From Ochotona curzoniae (Eukaryota; Chordata; Mammalia; Lagomorpha; Ochotonidae): 64,000 bases of DNA. Positions 20,393 to 30,757 of the stretch are shown one piece after another (within the stretch, counting starts at the first letter, position 1; each line of letters starts with the position of its first letter). The notes beneath the pieces are model-generated. The model did not search any database. It was not told the origin of the DNA and worked only from the letters and a program-made list of their open reading frames with translations. The position numbers and the translations under genes are program-made. The stretch is from NCBI RefSeq assembly GCF_017591425.1, contig NW_024466599.1, positions 29,426,001 to 29,490,000 on the forward strand, in the 5' to 3' direction.

Positions 20393-23300
20393 AGACATGC
20401 AAGATGGTGGAATAGGCTGGGGACAGAATAAAACAGATGGAGAAGGATTAGCCTAGGAGAAGCGGAAAGGGCATGACCGAGCAAATGCGAGAGCACAGGC
20501 TGATGGCAGAGGAAGATCTAGAGACCCACAGACATGAGCAAGCAGCAGAGACAGCAGAGTGGTCCTGCAGTGAAGAGATACTCTAGCAGGAACTAGAGCT
20601 CCACCAATGGTCAGTTCGGAAAAGGAGATCACAGGCACTCAGCAGGTAAACTCAGCCATACAACTGTGCTTTGTTTTGTCCTGCTGACTTTTAAATCCAA
20701 CAAAAAGCAGAAGGAGAGTGGCAGAGCCATAACAGACAGGTGTGGGAACAGGGTGAATTTCACAGTCCAGACTCCCATCTGTGCCACATAGGGTGGTGTT
20801 TGAATTCAGTGATGAAGGATCTGGTGAAGGACAACAGCAAGCTGCACAAGGGCTGGACCAGGGGACAACTCATTTCCAGCTCAACGCACTGCACTGGTCC
20901 TACCAGGAAAATAATACCTACTTGACATCCTGTGGGTTCCAACCAAAATAGATCCAGGTTACCCCCAGAACCTAATTGCCAACAGGTTGCCTCAACAAGA
21001 GGAAAGAAAAAAAAAAACTTTGCTACTATGCCACAGACAGCTCTGTCATCTGTCTAGGTTAGAGTCACAGCTGCTATCTCCCTAATCCCAAGTACTGCTA
21101 GAACTGGGAGAGTAGAAAGTTTCAGCATACAACAGTGTGCCAAATCATGGGCTCACAGGTCACAAAGAATGACAATCCAAGAACTGAGGCTGATGAGACT
21201 GACAGAAGCATATCATGAGAGCCAGAGACTGCAACTCACTGGAGGATATTGTACAAACGATAACAAGCAGAAGACCAGGCATGGGACAGTTCAGTAAGGT
21301 CAATGTGTAGATCTGTGGAGGACACAGCTTAAAAATTGGCCCCAAAGAATGCACTAACTAGAGTTGCAATGGCCAAGCCATTACAAGTGAAAGAAGAGAT
21401 ACAGGCATCATGCCTGAGGCTAATGATGCCTCCAACGCAAAGAAGCAAAAGACTGTCAACCTCAGAACTGGGAACCACTGAGGATTTCTTTACAAGAATT
21501 TTTTAAACATTATAAAACTCCTTTAAAACAACTAGAAGCACATTCTCGAGATCAAGGAGTTTAAGGAATATGTTGCAAAGGAAATAGCAACATTAAAGCA
21601 AAATCTATCTGAATTATTAAAATGAAGAATACAATACAGAAAATGAAAAATTCAGAGGAAAGCACCAATAATAGAATGAGTAAGGCAGAAGAAAGAATCA
21701 CAGAATTGGAGGACACCTCCTGCGATAATGCTGAAGCAGTCAAAAGCTGGAAGTAGAACTGAGTAAAGCTAAGAAAAGCATACAAGACTTAGAGATCATC
21801 ATCAAAAGGCCAAAAGTAAGAGTTATGGGAATTCCTGAATGCTTGGAGAAGAAGCTGGGTTAAAAGATGTATTCAATGAAATATTGATTGACAACTTCCC
21901 TAACATGGAGAAAGAGCTGGGAAACCAAAAAAGGAAGGGCACAGAACTTCAAAGAGAGTTGAACAAAAATGATCAACATCATAATCAAGCTCTATTCAGT
22001 TGAACATAAAGAAAAATACTTAAATATGCACAGGAGAAAAGTCCATTAACTTACAGAGGAACCCCAATCATACTCACACCTGACCTCTCAGAGAAAACCC
22101 CATAGGCCAGAAGAAATGAAGTGAAGTTATTACAGATCCTAAAAGAAAAAATTGTCAGCCTAGAACAACATACCCAGAAAAGTTTTCCTTTGTATTTTAA
22201 AATGAAATAAGATACTTTCACAACAAATGATAACAAATGACTTTGCCTCTAACAGATCTGCCCTACAAATGTTGTTTAAGGATGTACTACACAAAGAGAA
22301 AAATAGGAGCACCTATCATATCCAAAGGCATAGAGAACATCAATAAAGTAACAAAAGAAACCTAAATCAACATATGAGAAACTCATTGCTAAAACCCACT
22401 ACTTGTCAATATTAATTTGTGAATGTAAGGCTTAAACTCATCAACCAAACAACATAGATTAGTAAACTGGGTCAAAAAACAGGACCCATCTATCTGTTGT
22501 CCACATGAAACAGATCTTACTAACAAAGATATGCAGAAACTGAAAGGGAAATTGTGGAAAAGGATATTCTAGACTAATGGAAAGGAAAAAGGAGTGGTGT
22601 AACCATTCTAATACCAGATAATATAGACTTTGATGTGAAAAAACATTAAAAGAAATAATGGATACCACTTAATGATCAAGGAACCATTTCAGCAAGAACA
22701 AATTACAATAATAAATGCATATGCATCAAATGCCAGGGAACCGAGCTATGTGAAACAAATATTAATGGATTTAAAGGGAGAAAGACTCCAATATAATAAT
22801 AGGGAGGAAAGATACAAACCAATAGAATCAGAGATGAAAAAGAAACAATGGATATCCCAGGCATAAATAGAATAATCAGAAACTATTACAAGAAACTATA
22901 CACCAACAAATTGGAAGAGCTAGAAGAAAGGATAGATTTCTAGACACATAAAATTTGCCAAAATTGAATCACAAGTTAATTATAAATCTAAATAGACCTA
23001 TAACAAGGAAGGAAATTGAATCAGTAATTATATCCCTCCCAACAAAAGAAAATGCTAGGACTGGATGATTTCACTGCTAAATTCTACCAAACATTTCAAG
23101 AAGAATTTAATCCAAGATAATAAAAACAGAAAGGAAGGCAATTTTTCCAAACTCTGTGAAGCCAACATTACCTCACTACCAAAGCCAGATTGAGACACAA
23201 CAGAGAAAGAACTACAGACTGATATCTCTGCTAAACATAGATGTAAAGATCCTCAACAAATACTACCCAAAAGAATCCAACAATACATCAGATAGATCAT

Positions 23301-23740
23301 TCACTCAGACCTGGTTTAACACATGCAAATCAATAAATGTGATACATCTCATAAAAAATGAAGAATAAAAATGTAAGATCATAGATGCATAGAAGGCATT
23401 TGATCAATCCACTACCACTTCATGCTGAAAACCCTAAGCAAGGCAAAGAAGGAACATTCTACTGCACAAATACAAAAATTCCAAATATATCTTGGCAATA
23501 AAATATTAGACTTTCTATCATTATCTATACCTACAGTGCCACAAAAACACTTAGATAGCAGAATGTTAGATGTGTGACTATTGCTGAAAACTATATTATT
23601 GTAATAACATGCAGGAAAATGGTGTGGAGGTATAGGAAGGGTGGATGTGGGTACCCCCTTGCCTATGAAACCATATCATGAAAAATACTTTTAAAAAATG
23701 TAAAAGTTAAAAATCAAAGAAAACACTGGAAAACCTTAAA
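20393..23740 (+). mobile_element. L1 LINE inserted in another L1; 5' UTR, ORF1, deleted ORF2, 3' UTR
   Basis: It begins just before CAAGATGG (20400-20407, YY1-type motif). The 5' UTR to about 21420 is paralogous to 9763-10870. ORF1 (about 21430-22320) is decayed. It shows a coiled-coil-type region, AGAGTTATGGGAATTCCTGA and the C-terminal CTGCCCTACAAATGTTGTTTAAGGATG. ORF2 starts about 22400 with AAACAGGACCCATCTATCTGTTGTCCACATGAAACAGATC, the endonuclease QDPSI-type segment. It jumps near 22803 from the endonuclease N-terminus to just before the RT domain (ACACCAACAAATTGGAAGAGCTAGAAG; GGACTGGATGATTTCACTGC). The palm domain ends soon after a degraded GATGCATAGAAGGCATTTGATCAA. A 3' UTR (about 23490-23700) shared with 63904-64000 and an A-rich tail follow. 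The element is 3.35 kb, against 6-7 kb for a complete L1. It is not mobile-competent. Confidence 0.85.
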
Positions 23741-25290
23741 AAATTCAATTTTTTGAATATGTTGAAACTTGTTTTGTTACAATAGTAAATGGTCTATTTT
23801 AGAAGTTTTTTAGGAAATGATTAAATGAGAGTATATTCTATACTAAGAGACTACCTCTGCTGTTCCTTTATTTTATTATTTTATTATTTTTTGGTTTGGC
23901 TGATCTGTGCATCCCTGAGAGATAGGTAAGCCCCTATTATTGTATGGGAGCTTTTGTCTTCCCTTAGAGCCACTAACATTGATTTTATAAAACATTGAGT
24001 CCTACCTAGCATCGGGTGCATATAAATACAATTCTTCTTACTGATTTGATCTCTCAATTACATAATGGCCTTTGTGTTTTTTAACTGTTTTTTAAAGCGT
24101 ATTTTGTATGAAGAGTGAATAGATACTCCTGCTCACTTCTGATTTCCCTTTTTCACAGAGCACTTTCCTTTTTTACAGAGCACCCTTTTTCATCCTTTCA
24201 CTTTCAGTATGTATGTACCTTTATTGAGGAAGTGTGTTTCTTGCAGAAAGCACAAAGATCTGTTTGGCTTTTTCATCCGTCTATCCAGTCTGTCCCTTTT
24301 ATTTGGAGAATACAGAACATTTACATTCAAGATTATTATGCATAAGAAATTACTTGGGCCTGCCATTATTCCATAAATATTACTACTGTTTTCCATTAAT
24401 TCCCTTTTATCTTTACTTGGAGGCTTTTTGGCTTCAAATTGTTTCATGGTACTGGTTGCCTTTCTTTGTTTCTGCATATAGTACACACTCAAGTGTCATT
24501 TGTAAGGTTTGCTTGTCTTGGAAAGCCATTGTTTCATCTTCATTTATAAATGACAGCTTTGCTGGATAGAGTATTTTTAGTTGGCTGTTTTTAAGTCCAT
24601 TCCTTCCTAGCCTGTAGAGTTTGAGAAATCTGGTGTCAAGCTGATGATAGTTCCTTCATAGGTGATCTGGCGCTTCTTTCTTACATATTTTAGGATATTA
24701 TTTTCATCTTCTGCTTTTGAAATTCAGACTGTAACTAATCATGATGATTTTTTTCTGTGCATTCCCATTTTTGCTTACCATATTTAGGTGACATATCCTT
24801 CTGTGAATTGAAGACATTTTCCGCTGCACTTTCACTGAATAGATTTCCTAATTCATTCTGTGTTTCCCTATTCTCAAGAATTCTTAAGCCTCACACATTT
24901 GACCTTTTGTTGGTACCCTCTGGCTCCTGAACATTATCTCAAGTTTTTCTTATTTTTTGTTACCAAGTTTGAAGACTTAAGAACTATCACTGCATTTTTA
25001 TTTGAAACATTGAATACTTTTTTTCTAGTACTTCTATTTGTTTTCTTACAATATTTCTATCCAGTGCTGAATTTCCCTTCCGTGCCAAGTACTGGTTTCC
25101 TTATTTTATCTAATTGTATTTTTGAGTCATATTACAATTATTGCTGTCAAATTATATTTAGGCATTCTGTGAGTCTTCCATTCTTCAGAGTTTAACATTA
25201 AAGTATTACTGTTTTTCCTTTTGGGAGTCAAATTGTCCTCCTTTTTGTGTTTCTATATTGATTTTTCTGTGTCTTGCTGATATCTTATTA
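23741..25290 (-). mobile_element. L1 endonuclease and ORF1, antisense, right part of the interrupted element
   Basis: The plus strand resumes the L1 interrupted at 20392: AAATTCAATTTTTTGAATATGTTGAAACTTGTTTTG, then AGTAAATGGTCTATTTTAG. The endonuclease N-terminal region follows (GGAAGTGTGTTTCTTGCAGAAAGCACAAAGATC, the reverse of the ORF2 start). Then comes ORF1 C-terminus in reverse (TTTGTAAGGTTTGCTTGTCTTGG, AAATGACAGCTTTGCTGGATAGAGTATTTT, GGTGTCAAGCTGATGATAGTTCC). Target-like duplication: TATTTCAATGTT at 20381-20392 and AAATTCAATTTT at 23741-23752, 9 of 12 identical. Confidence 0.85.
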
Positions 25291-25321
25291 CCATCTCCTC
25301 CAGAGGATTTTTCTTCTTAAA

Positions 25322-25500
25322 GGCTTTATTCCACTACTCAGCCATTAAAAAGAATGAAATTATTCAATTTGCAACCAAACAGTCTACACTAGAGACCATT
25401 ATGCTCAGTGAAATAAATCAATCCCGAAAGGATAAATGCCATATGTTCTCTCTGATATAAGGCAACCTTAGTGCAAATTATAAGGTCAATAACCGTTTCA
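25322..25500 (+). mobile_element. L1 ORF2 C-terminal fragment, sense
   Basis: TTCCACTACTCAGCCATTAAAAAGAATGAAATTATTCAATTTGC, CATTATGCTCAGTGAAATAAATCAATC and GGATAAATGCCATATGTTCTCTCTGATATAAG are the well-known end of L1 ORF2. The fragment is 5'-truncated and opposite in orientation to the surrounding L1. Confidence 0.85.
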
Positions 25501-26640
25501 GTACTCTTTTTGCTATAACTCATGGGTTTTAATAATGTTTTATTTTCATTTCTTCAAAATGGTTTCTTTTATTAAATTCTTCACTGACTCCTAGATCACT
25601 CAGTTGCATCATTTTCTCCAGGAAGGTTTTTTTTTTCTTTTTCATTTCTTTATCAACACATTGGTTACTCAGTAAATAATTGTGGTGAGGCAAAAGTCAG
25701 AATCATACCCAGGATTGACCTGGTAGAGTTTTCTGGTTACAGTCAGTGGTGAAAGAAATGTGCCACTGTATATTCATAACCCTTCCTTTGCTAGAGTAAA
25801 CCAGCTGACTCACAGTCTAGGTGAGCTCATGGTACCAGTGTATCTCACCCATCCAGGTGTCTGCATCATTCAGAGCACTGACCTACTTCATAGTGTGTGC
25901 CATGAATCCTCCATGGTATTAGTCCCCAGTATGTGGGGAGTTCCCCAATCAGACTGTGTAGGCTCAAAACCTGCAAGCATGTCAAATGCACAGACTAGGC
26001 CCAGAATGCCCAATTAGAGTGCACAGGGGGTCTGCTCTCCACCCTGAAAGCTGCCCTGAGCTGGCCCTGGACCCAGTAGTGTTCAGCAGTCACATAACCG
26101 TTAGGACAGAGGTTAGCTGCAACTACACCACAACAAATTGAGCCTGACATTTTTAGTTGGAGGATCAGACAGTGGAGCAGGAGAGGGAAGCATACAGCCT
26201 TCTCTCATAAAGCAACATAGTCACTACACACCTCCACAGTTCCCCAAGCTAATTTCAAGGCCAGGGGAGCCATGGATTTCTGAAACACTGGTGCTGGGAA
26301 ACTGTGCAGCTTCCCAACCAAGATCTGGCCATGTAGAAGCAGGAAAAATAGCACTTCCCAACCAAGATCTGGCCATGTAGAAGCAGGAGTGGCTGGTAAC
26401 ATAGCTGGTAGCTATGTATGTATGTGTGTCCTTTCTCCTATTGCCCCCATGAAGTCTCTTCTTTGTTAGGTTCATTCTCCAATGAAAATTTCTCTCAATC
26501 AGTCCTGAGAGAGTGTGGTCTATTTTTCTGGCACCTTTCTGCAGCTGAGGCCAGTGCAATTTCTCACCCTTCATCCACCTTGGATCCCCTCACCACCACC
26601 ACACACACACATGAATTTTTAAGGAAAACGTCCTAACTGA
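25501..26640. other. Possible L1 5' UTR remnant of the interrupted minus-strand L1
   Basis: This G/C-richer stretch lies exactly where the 5' UTR of the outer minus-strand L1 would be expected. Phrases such as GGGGAGTTCCCCAATCAGACTG, GGTCTGCTCTCCACCCTGAAAGCTGCCCTGAGCTGGCCC look like old L1 5' UTR in reverse, but I cannot align it with confidence. Contains the duplicated 35-mer listed separately. 25540-25680 may also contain short L1 pieces. Confidence 0.35.
26310..26388 (+). repeat. Perfect 35-bp direct repeat, two copies at 44-bp spacing
   Basis: The 35 bases at 26310-26344 (start CTTCCCAACCAAGATCTGGC, end GAAGCAGGA) recur exactly at 26354-26388, separated by 9 bp. Perfect identity in otherwise decayed sequence suggests a recent local duplication. 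Confidence 0.95.
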
Positions 26641-27547
26641 AGAGGACCAATGATTAACAATAGAAACAACAGTCAAAAAAAATTAAGTCACAAAAACTTT
26701 GCCTGATGGATGCCAATACTGTTGTCCCAGATCAGCTTCAGACACAAGTAATGCTTTCAACTGAAATCTTCAACAAGCAGAATCAAGATCCTGGGGCATA
26801 TCTTACACAGATAACCGGCCACAAACACGGCTTTGCGGCTATTTCCTAAAACACAACCAAAGTTATGGTAACCAAGAGGCAACAGTGATTCATTCAAAGC
26901 AAAAGTAGAACAACCATGAGCAAAGGTGAGGACAACTGCTTTTTTGGGGTGCTTAAGCTAGTTTGCTGTTTGATTTGGGGAGGGCTAAATAATATAATCT
27001 GCTTATTGGGAGTCTTTTTCAGAATGTTTCATGGAGCTTCAGTTGAATAATTCATGGAAAAATGTCACCAAATTGTCTCTCTACCAGAGCAATCCTGCTC
27101 ATTCCTCCCATCAAGTCAGCTCAATTTGATAAAAACAATGGGAAATCATCACACATGCCCTTTACAGTTCTAATTTAGTACCTGTTGACTGCCTTTTGTT
27201 CCGTAATCTTAAAAAATTAAAGTGCAATCATTTTTCTGACGCTAATAATGTCAGAAAGATTACAATGACATAAGTAAATTCCTAGGATCATAAGTTCTTC
27301 AGGATAGCAACACCAATAAAACTGTCTTACACGTGAGCTAGCTCAGGTAAATAATGTATTTTTATTTTCCCTCTCAAATTTTAACTTCCCACAAATCTTT
27401 GAAGATGTTTCTCTCTGTATATGTATGTGTATGTGTGTGTGTGAATATATATTAGCTTGAGAAGCACAAGTAATCTTTGAGATGAGTATTTTCCATAATT
27501 GATATTTCCTAACTTCTAATTTGAAAATATCAGACCCCGATTAACAT
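26641..27547. other. Unique AT-rich sequence with inverted repeats
   Basis: No gene or mobile element recognised. Contains nested inverted repeats: GTAATCTT (27203-27210) with AAGATTAC (27256-27263), and TTTCTGAC (27233-27240) with GTCAGAAA (27250-27257). Confidence 0.5.
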
Positions 27548-27777
27548 TTTTTAAAAGATACATTTATTTATTTGAAAGCCAGTTACACAGAGAAGAGAGA
27601 GGGGGAAAGAAAGAGAAAGAGCACACGAGCTTCCAGCTGGCAGAATTAAGCCAGGCCAAAGCCAGGAGTCAAGAGTTTCTTTCAGGTCCCCAGTGTAGGT
27701 GGCAAGGGCCAAACACTTGGGCCACTTTTCGCCAATTTTCCCAGTCCATTAGCAGTGAGCTAGATCAGGACCCTGAA
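27548..27777 (-). mobile_element. Old C-type SINE, antisense
   Basis: TTTTTAAAAGATACATTTATTTATTTGAAAGCCAGTTACACAGAGA, an AG-rich stretch, TTTCAGGTCCCCAGTGTAGGTGG, GGCCAAACACTTGGGCCAC and CCCAGTCCATTAGCAGTGAGCTAGATC are in reverse order for the older C-SINE. The head is lost. Confidence 0.88.
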
Positions 27778-28846
27778 TAATTCAAATTTTCATCAAAAAA
27801 AAATTCAATGAAAGTACAGAAGTTACAATATAGAAGGTATATCTATTGCTACTGCCCTCTTGCTCGTTAATACTCCACACAAAGCTGTGTGCCACATGTG
27901 GTCTTGAGTACCACAGGATGCTTAGCAAACTTGTCAAATCAGTACATTGTCTATGTAATACTAGATTACATTATATAGTTTCAAGGTCATTTTCCCTGTG
28001 CAAATGGAAAAGTAATGCAAATAAAATACGCAGCCTACATTGCTCTCATCATTCTTATCTTTCAGGGCTGATTAAGAATAGATTTTTTTTCCTGTTGTTT
28101 GCTACTCAGAAAAATTAAAGTTCTTTGTTCTCTTTGTATTACCAGGAAGCAGCATACATGTAAGATCACCAGCCTTAAAACGAAATCTTAGAAACTGGAT
28201 TTAGTTTATCCTTCTTCTATAGAATGTTTTTTTTTTAATGCAAAAAACACATTCTTTGAAGAGTACAGAGAATGCAAGACCACATCCATTTCCAATAACT
28301 TACAGAAGAGTGGGAATTTCAATGAGCTTATTTCAAAGGGCACAGTGGGGAAAAAAAGTATATTTGAGCAAGTTGCTGTGAAAAAAAAAATTGCAGTATG
28401 TGAGAACTTCTGTTTGACAGTTTTTGACTGGAAAATTATAAGGTATCCATGTTATTTCTTAAGGTATTCATTTTCTTCAAATTAGACTTTGGTTCAAATA
28501 CTCTTTTAAAATGGCATGGCTTGGAGATATGCTTTTTCTGGGAGAAAAAAATAAAACACTAAAGTGTGGTCTGGCATTATCACTGGCCTGCTGGCATCCA
28601 TTAGCTTTATACTCTAGAATTTAATGAAAAGGATTTTAGAAAACTTTCAAAGCACCAGGGAGAGAGAGGAGGTTGAAGGGTAGGTGGAGGATAGAGGAAA
28701 ATAAATGGAGCATGCTGCTCCTAGATATTATTTTAGCATATTTCCCAAAAGAAATTATTTAAGCTCACTTTTAGCTTTCAAGTCATCATTTCAAAAATAT
28801 GTTACAATCTTTGAATGGAAGAGAAAATTTCAGACTAACACTAAGG
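27778..28846. other. Unique sequence, no gene seen
   Basis: No recognised repeat. It contains a purine-rich stretch at about 28660-28700. Frame 27846-28118 is not supported by any family signature. Confidence 0.45.
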
Positions 28847-28957
28847 GTCTTCAATGAGCTCATGGAAAATACATATTATGAACAAACTATACATGGATTT
28901 TTGAAAAAAATTGCACAAAAATAAACTTATCTTTTAGTTCCTTTTTCCTGGACATAA
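28847..28957. mobile_element. Small palindromic element, copy A (MITE-like)
   Basis: GTCTTCAATGAGCTCATGGAAAATACATATTATGAACAAACTATACATGGATTTTTG, then GCACAAAAATAAACTTATCTTTTAGTTCC, aligns with the reverse complement of 44332-44447. The far terminal repeat here is degraded (TTTTTCCTGGA). Family name not known to me. Confidence 0.7.
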
Positions 28958-29082
28958 CTCCTTAGAGAAAAATTTTAAATCCCTGCTTTGTTTGAATACC
29001 ATCTTTCTTTAAATACCATAAAATAATGGTGCTTTTCTGGTTACAAAATCCAATTAATCTTGTTTATGGTAAATGTGATAGG

Positions 29083-29590
29083 TAGCATATTGGACCCTTG
29101 ATCTTTGCTCCCTGGTGTTGCTCAACTGAATATGTTATCTGCATTTTTACATAATTACATGGAAGATATACCTGTGGCCATTAATGAACTCATCTTAAAA
29201 TAGGGAAATTACTGCACATTATCTGTTCCACCTAACATTAACACAGGAGCCCTTCAAAGTAGAGGTCTTTCTCCAGCTAGCAGCAAAAGAGGAAGTCAGA
29301 AAGTTACATATTGGAAAGGATTGGACATGCCATTTTTACTTTGAAAATGAAAGAAGCTACTTGACAAGTGAAAAAAAAGTGCTACAATGTTAAGGAACTT
29401 AATCCAGTTAACAACTGAATGGGTTCAGAAGTGGATTCTTTGGCAGAGGTTCGGGATAAGCACAGCCTAATCAAAAACTTGGCTTCTACCTGGTGAGACT
29501 CAGGACAGGAAACATGTAGCTCACAGAACTATGAAATAAATGGTTGCAAATTTATACAATGTGTTGATAGAAAACAAATACAATCATAGA
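29083..29590 (+). mobile_element. MLT1-like MaLR LTR, decayed
   Basis: GTGATAGGTAGCATATTGG start; GAATATGTTATCTGC with ACATAATTACATGGAAGATA; AGCAAAAGAGGAAGTCAGAAAG; TGGTGAGACTCAGGACAGG; then CACAGAACTATGAAATAAATGGTTG, which fits the MaLR-type CCTCCAGAACTGTGAGAAAATAAATTT terminus. Diverged and with inserted bases. Confidence 0.45.
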
Positions 29591-29626
29591 GTGAATAAGA
29601 GGTCAGAGCAGTAACACCGCTCAAAC

Positions 29627-29690
29627 TGGGGCTGTCGAACGGTTAAGCCCACAATTCAAATTCTATGGGATGCTGTGAACTGCTCTCCCC
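29627..29690 (+). mobile_element. Possible C-type SINE head fragment
   Basis: CTGGGGCTGTCGAACGGTTAAGCCCACAATTCAAATTCTATGGGATG is similar to the old C-SINE start. It is too short to be sure. Confidence 0.4.
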
Positions 29691-30054
29691 ACCAAGTGGG
29701 TCTGGAGACACCACCATCTCTGTCACTGTGTCAAGCACTCCTCTGCCAGTGCCACGGTCTCCTCTCGCATGGCTAAAGGCATGAGTACAGTTTACTCTTC
29801 AGGAAGTCTCACAGTCCCATGCTTGGGCACAACCACCTTCTCATGGGCTCCAAGTCACCACTTTTAAGCACCAAGACAGTCCCCGTGTCTGGATATTTAA
29901 TTTAAAAGCAGTAATGTCTGCGTTGAGCAAGTACTGCTGCAGCAGATGTAGAATTCTGCACCCGCCACCAAGCCCCAACACTGAACACTGTAGCTGCTCC
30001 AGGAGGACAATAATTCATTCTGTGTAATGCAGCATAGGGAAAACAGACTCTTAC

Positions 30055-30240
30055 AGCCTGCGCCTGGAACCAAATCTGGACTTGAGCCTTTACCAGCTGT
30101 GTGGCTTGGACAAATTACTTCCCATTCCCAGGGCTGTATTCCCATCTGATACAAAGCTGTCAAAATGGTTTTGCCTCAATGATCTGTGAGCAGAAGTAAC
30201 TAAAATTCAAATGCAGTGCTTAGTACATTTACTGACACCG
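30055..30240 (+). mobile_element. MIR SINE, sense
   Basis: GCCTGGAACCAAATCTGGACTTGAGCCTTTACCAGCTGTGTGGCTTGGACAAATTACTTCCC and then GTGCTTAGTACATTTACTGACACCG follow the MIR core (CCAGCTGTGTGACCTTGGGCAAGTTACTTAACC). Confidence 0.75.
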
Positions 30241-30423
30241 AATAAAAACACAAGTGTGTCGCATTTTACTACTTCCTTTCTACCACTTGTCATTATAAAT
30301 GGTATAATCCCAAATCCTTTCCTACCATTCAATAGTTTACCCAGTGAAAACACATCCCCTCTTGTTACCCCAGATTCACTTGCTTTTAAAGAGTATCTAA
30401 GCTTCTTGTTAAAAACACAAAAT

Positions 30424-30757
30424 CGGGCCCAAGTGGCGCAAGTGGTTAAGGTCCTCACCTTGCATGCCTGGGATCCCATATGGGCGCAGGTTCTAATCCC
30501 AGCGGCCCTGCTTCCCTTCCAGCTCCCTGTTTGTGGCCCGGGAAAGCAGTCGAGGATGGCCCAAAGCTTTGGGACCCTGCACCCGCGTGGGAGACCTGGA
30601 AGAGGCTCCTAGAGACTCTTCCTGGCTTGGGATCGGCATAGCATCGGCCGTTGCGCTCACTTGGGGAGTGAATCATAGGACGGAAGATCTTCCTCTCTGT
30701 CTCTCCTCTCTGTATATCTGCCTTTCCAATAAAAATAAAATAAATCTTTTAAAAAAA
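30424..30757 (+). mobile_element. Young C-type SINE with a 13-bp internal duplication
   Basis: CGGGCCCAAGTGGCGCAAGTGGTTAAGG head (a few head bases missing), CATATGGGCGCAGGTTCTAATCC B box, GGGAGTGAATCATAGGACGG, CTGTATATCTGCCTTTCCAATAAAAATAAAATAAATC and A tail. GAGGCTCCTAGAGACTCTTCCTGG carries a duplicated 13-bp segment not seen in the other copies. The flanking duplication is short or unclear (AAAATCG on both sides). Confidence 0.93.

Noticed and set aside
24115..25195. 100-111-codon frames, including a QETHFLNKG-type peptide on the minus strand
   Set aside because: The minus-strand peptide is the L1 endonuclease relic. The plus-strand frames are its antisense shadow.
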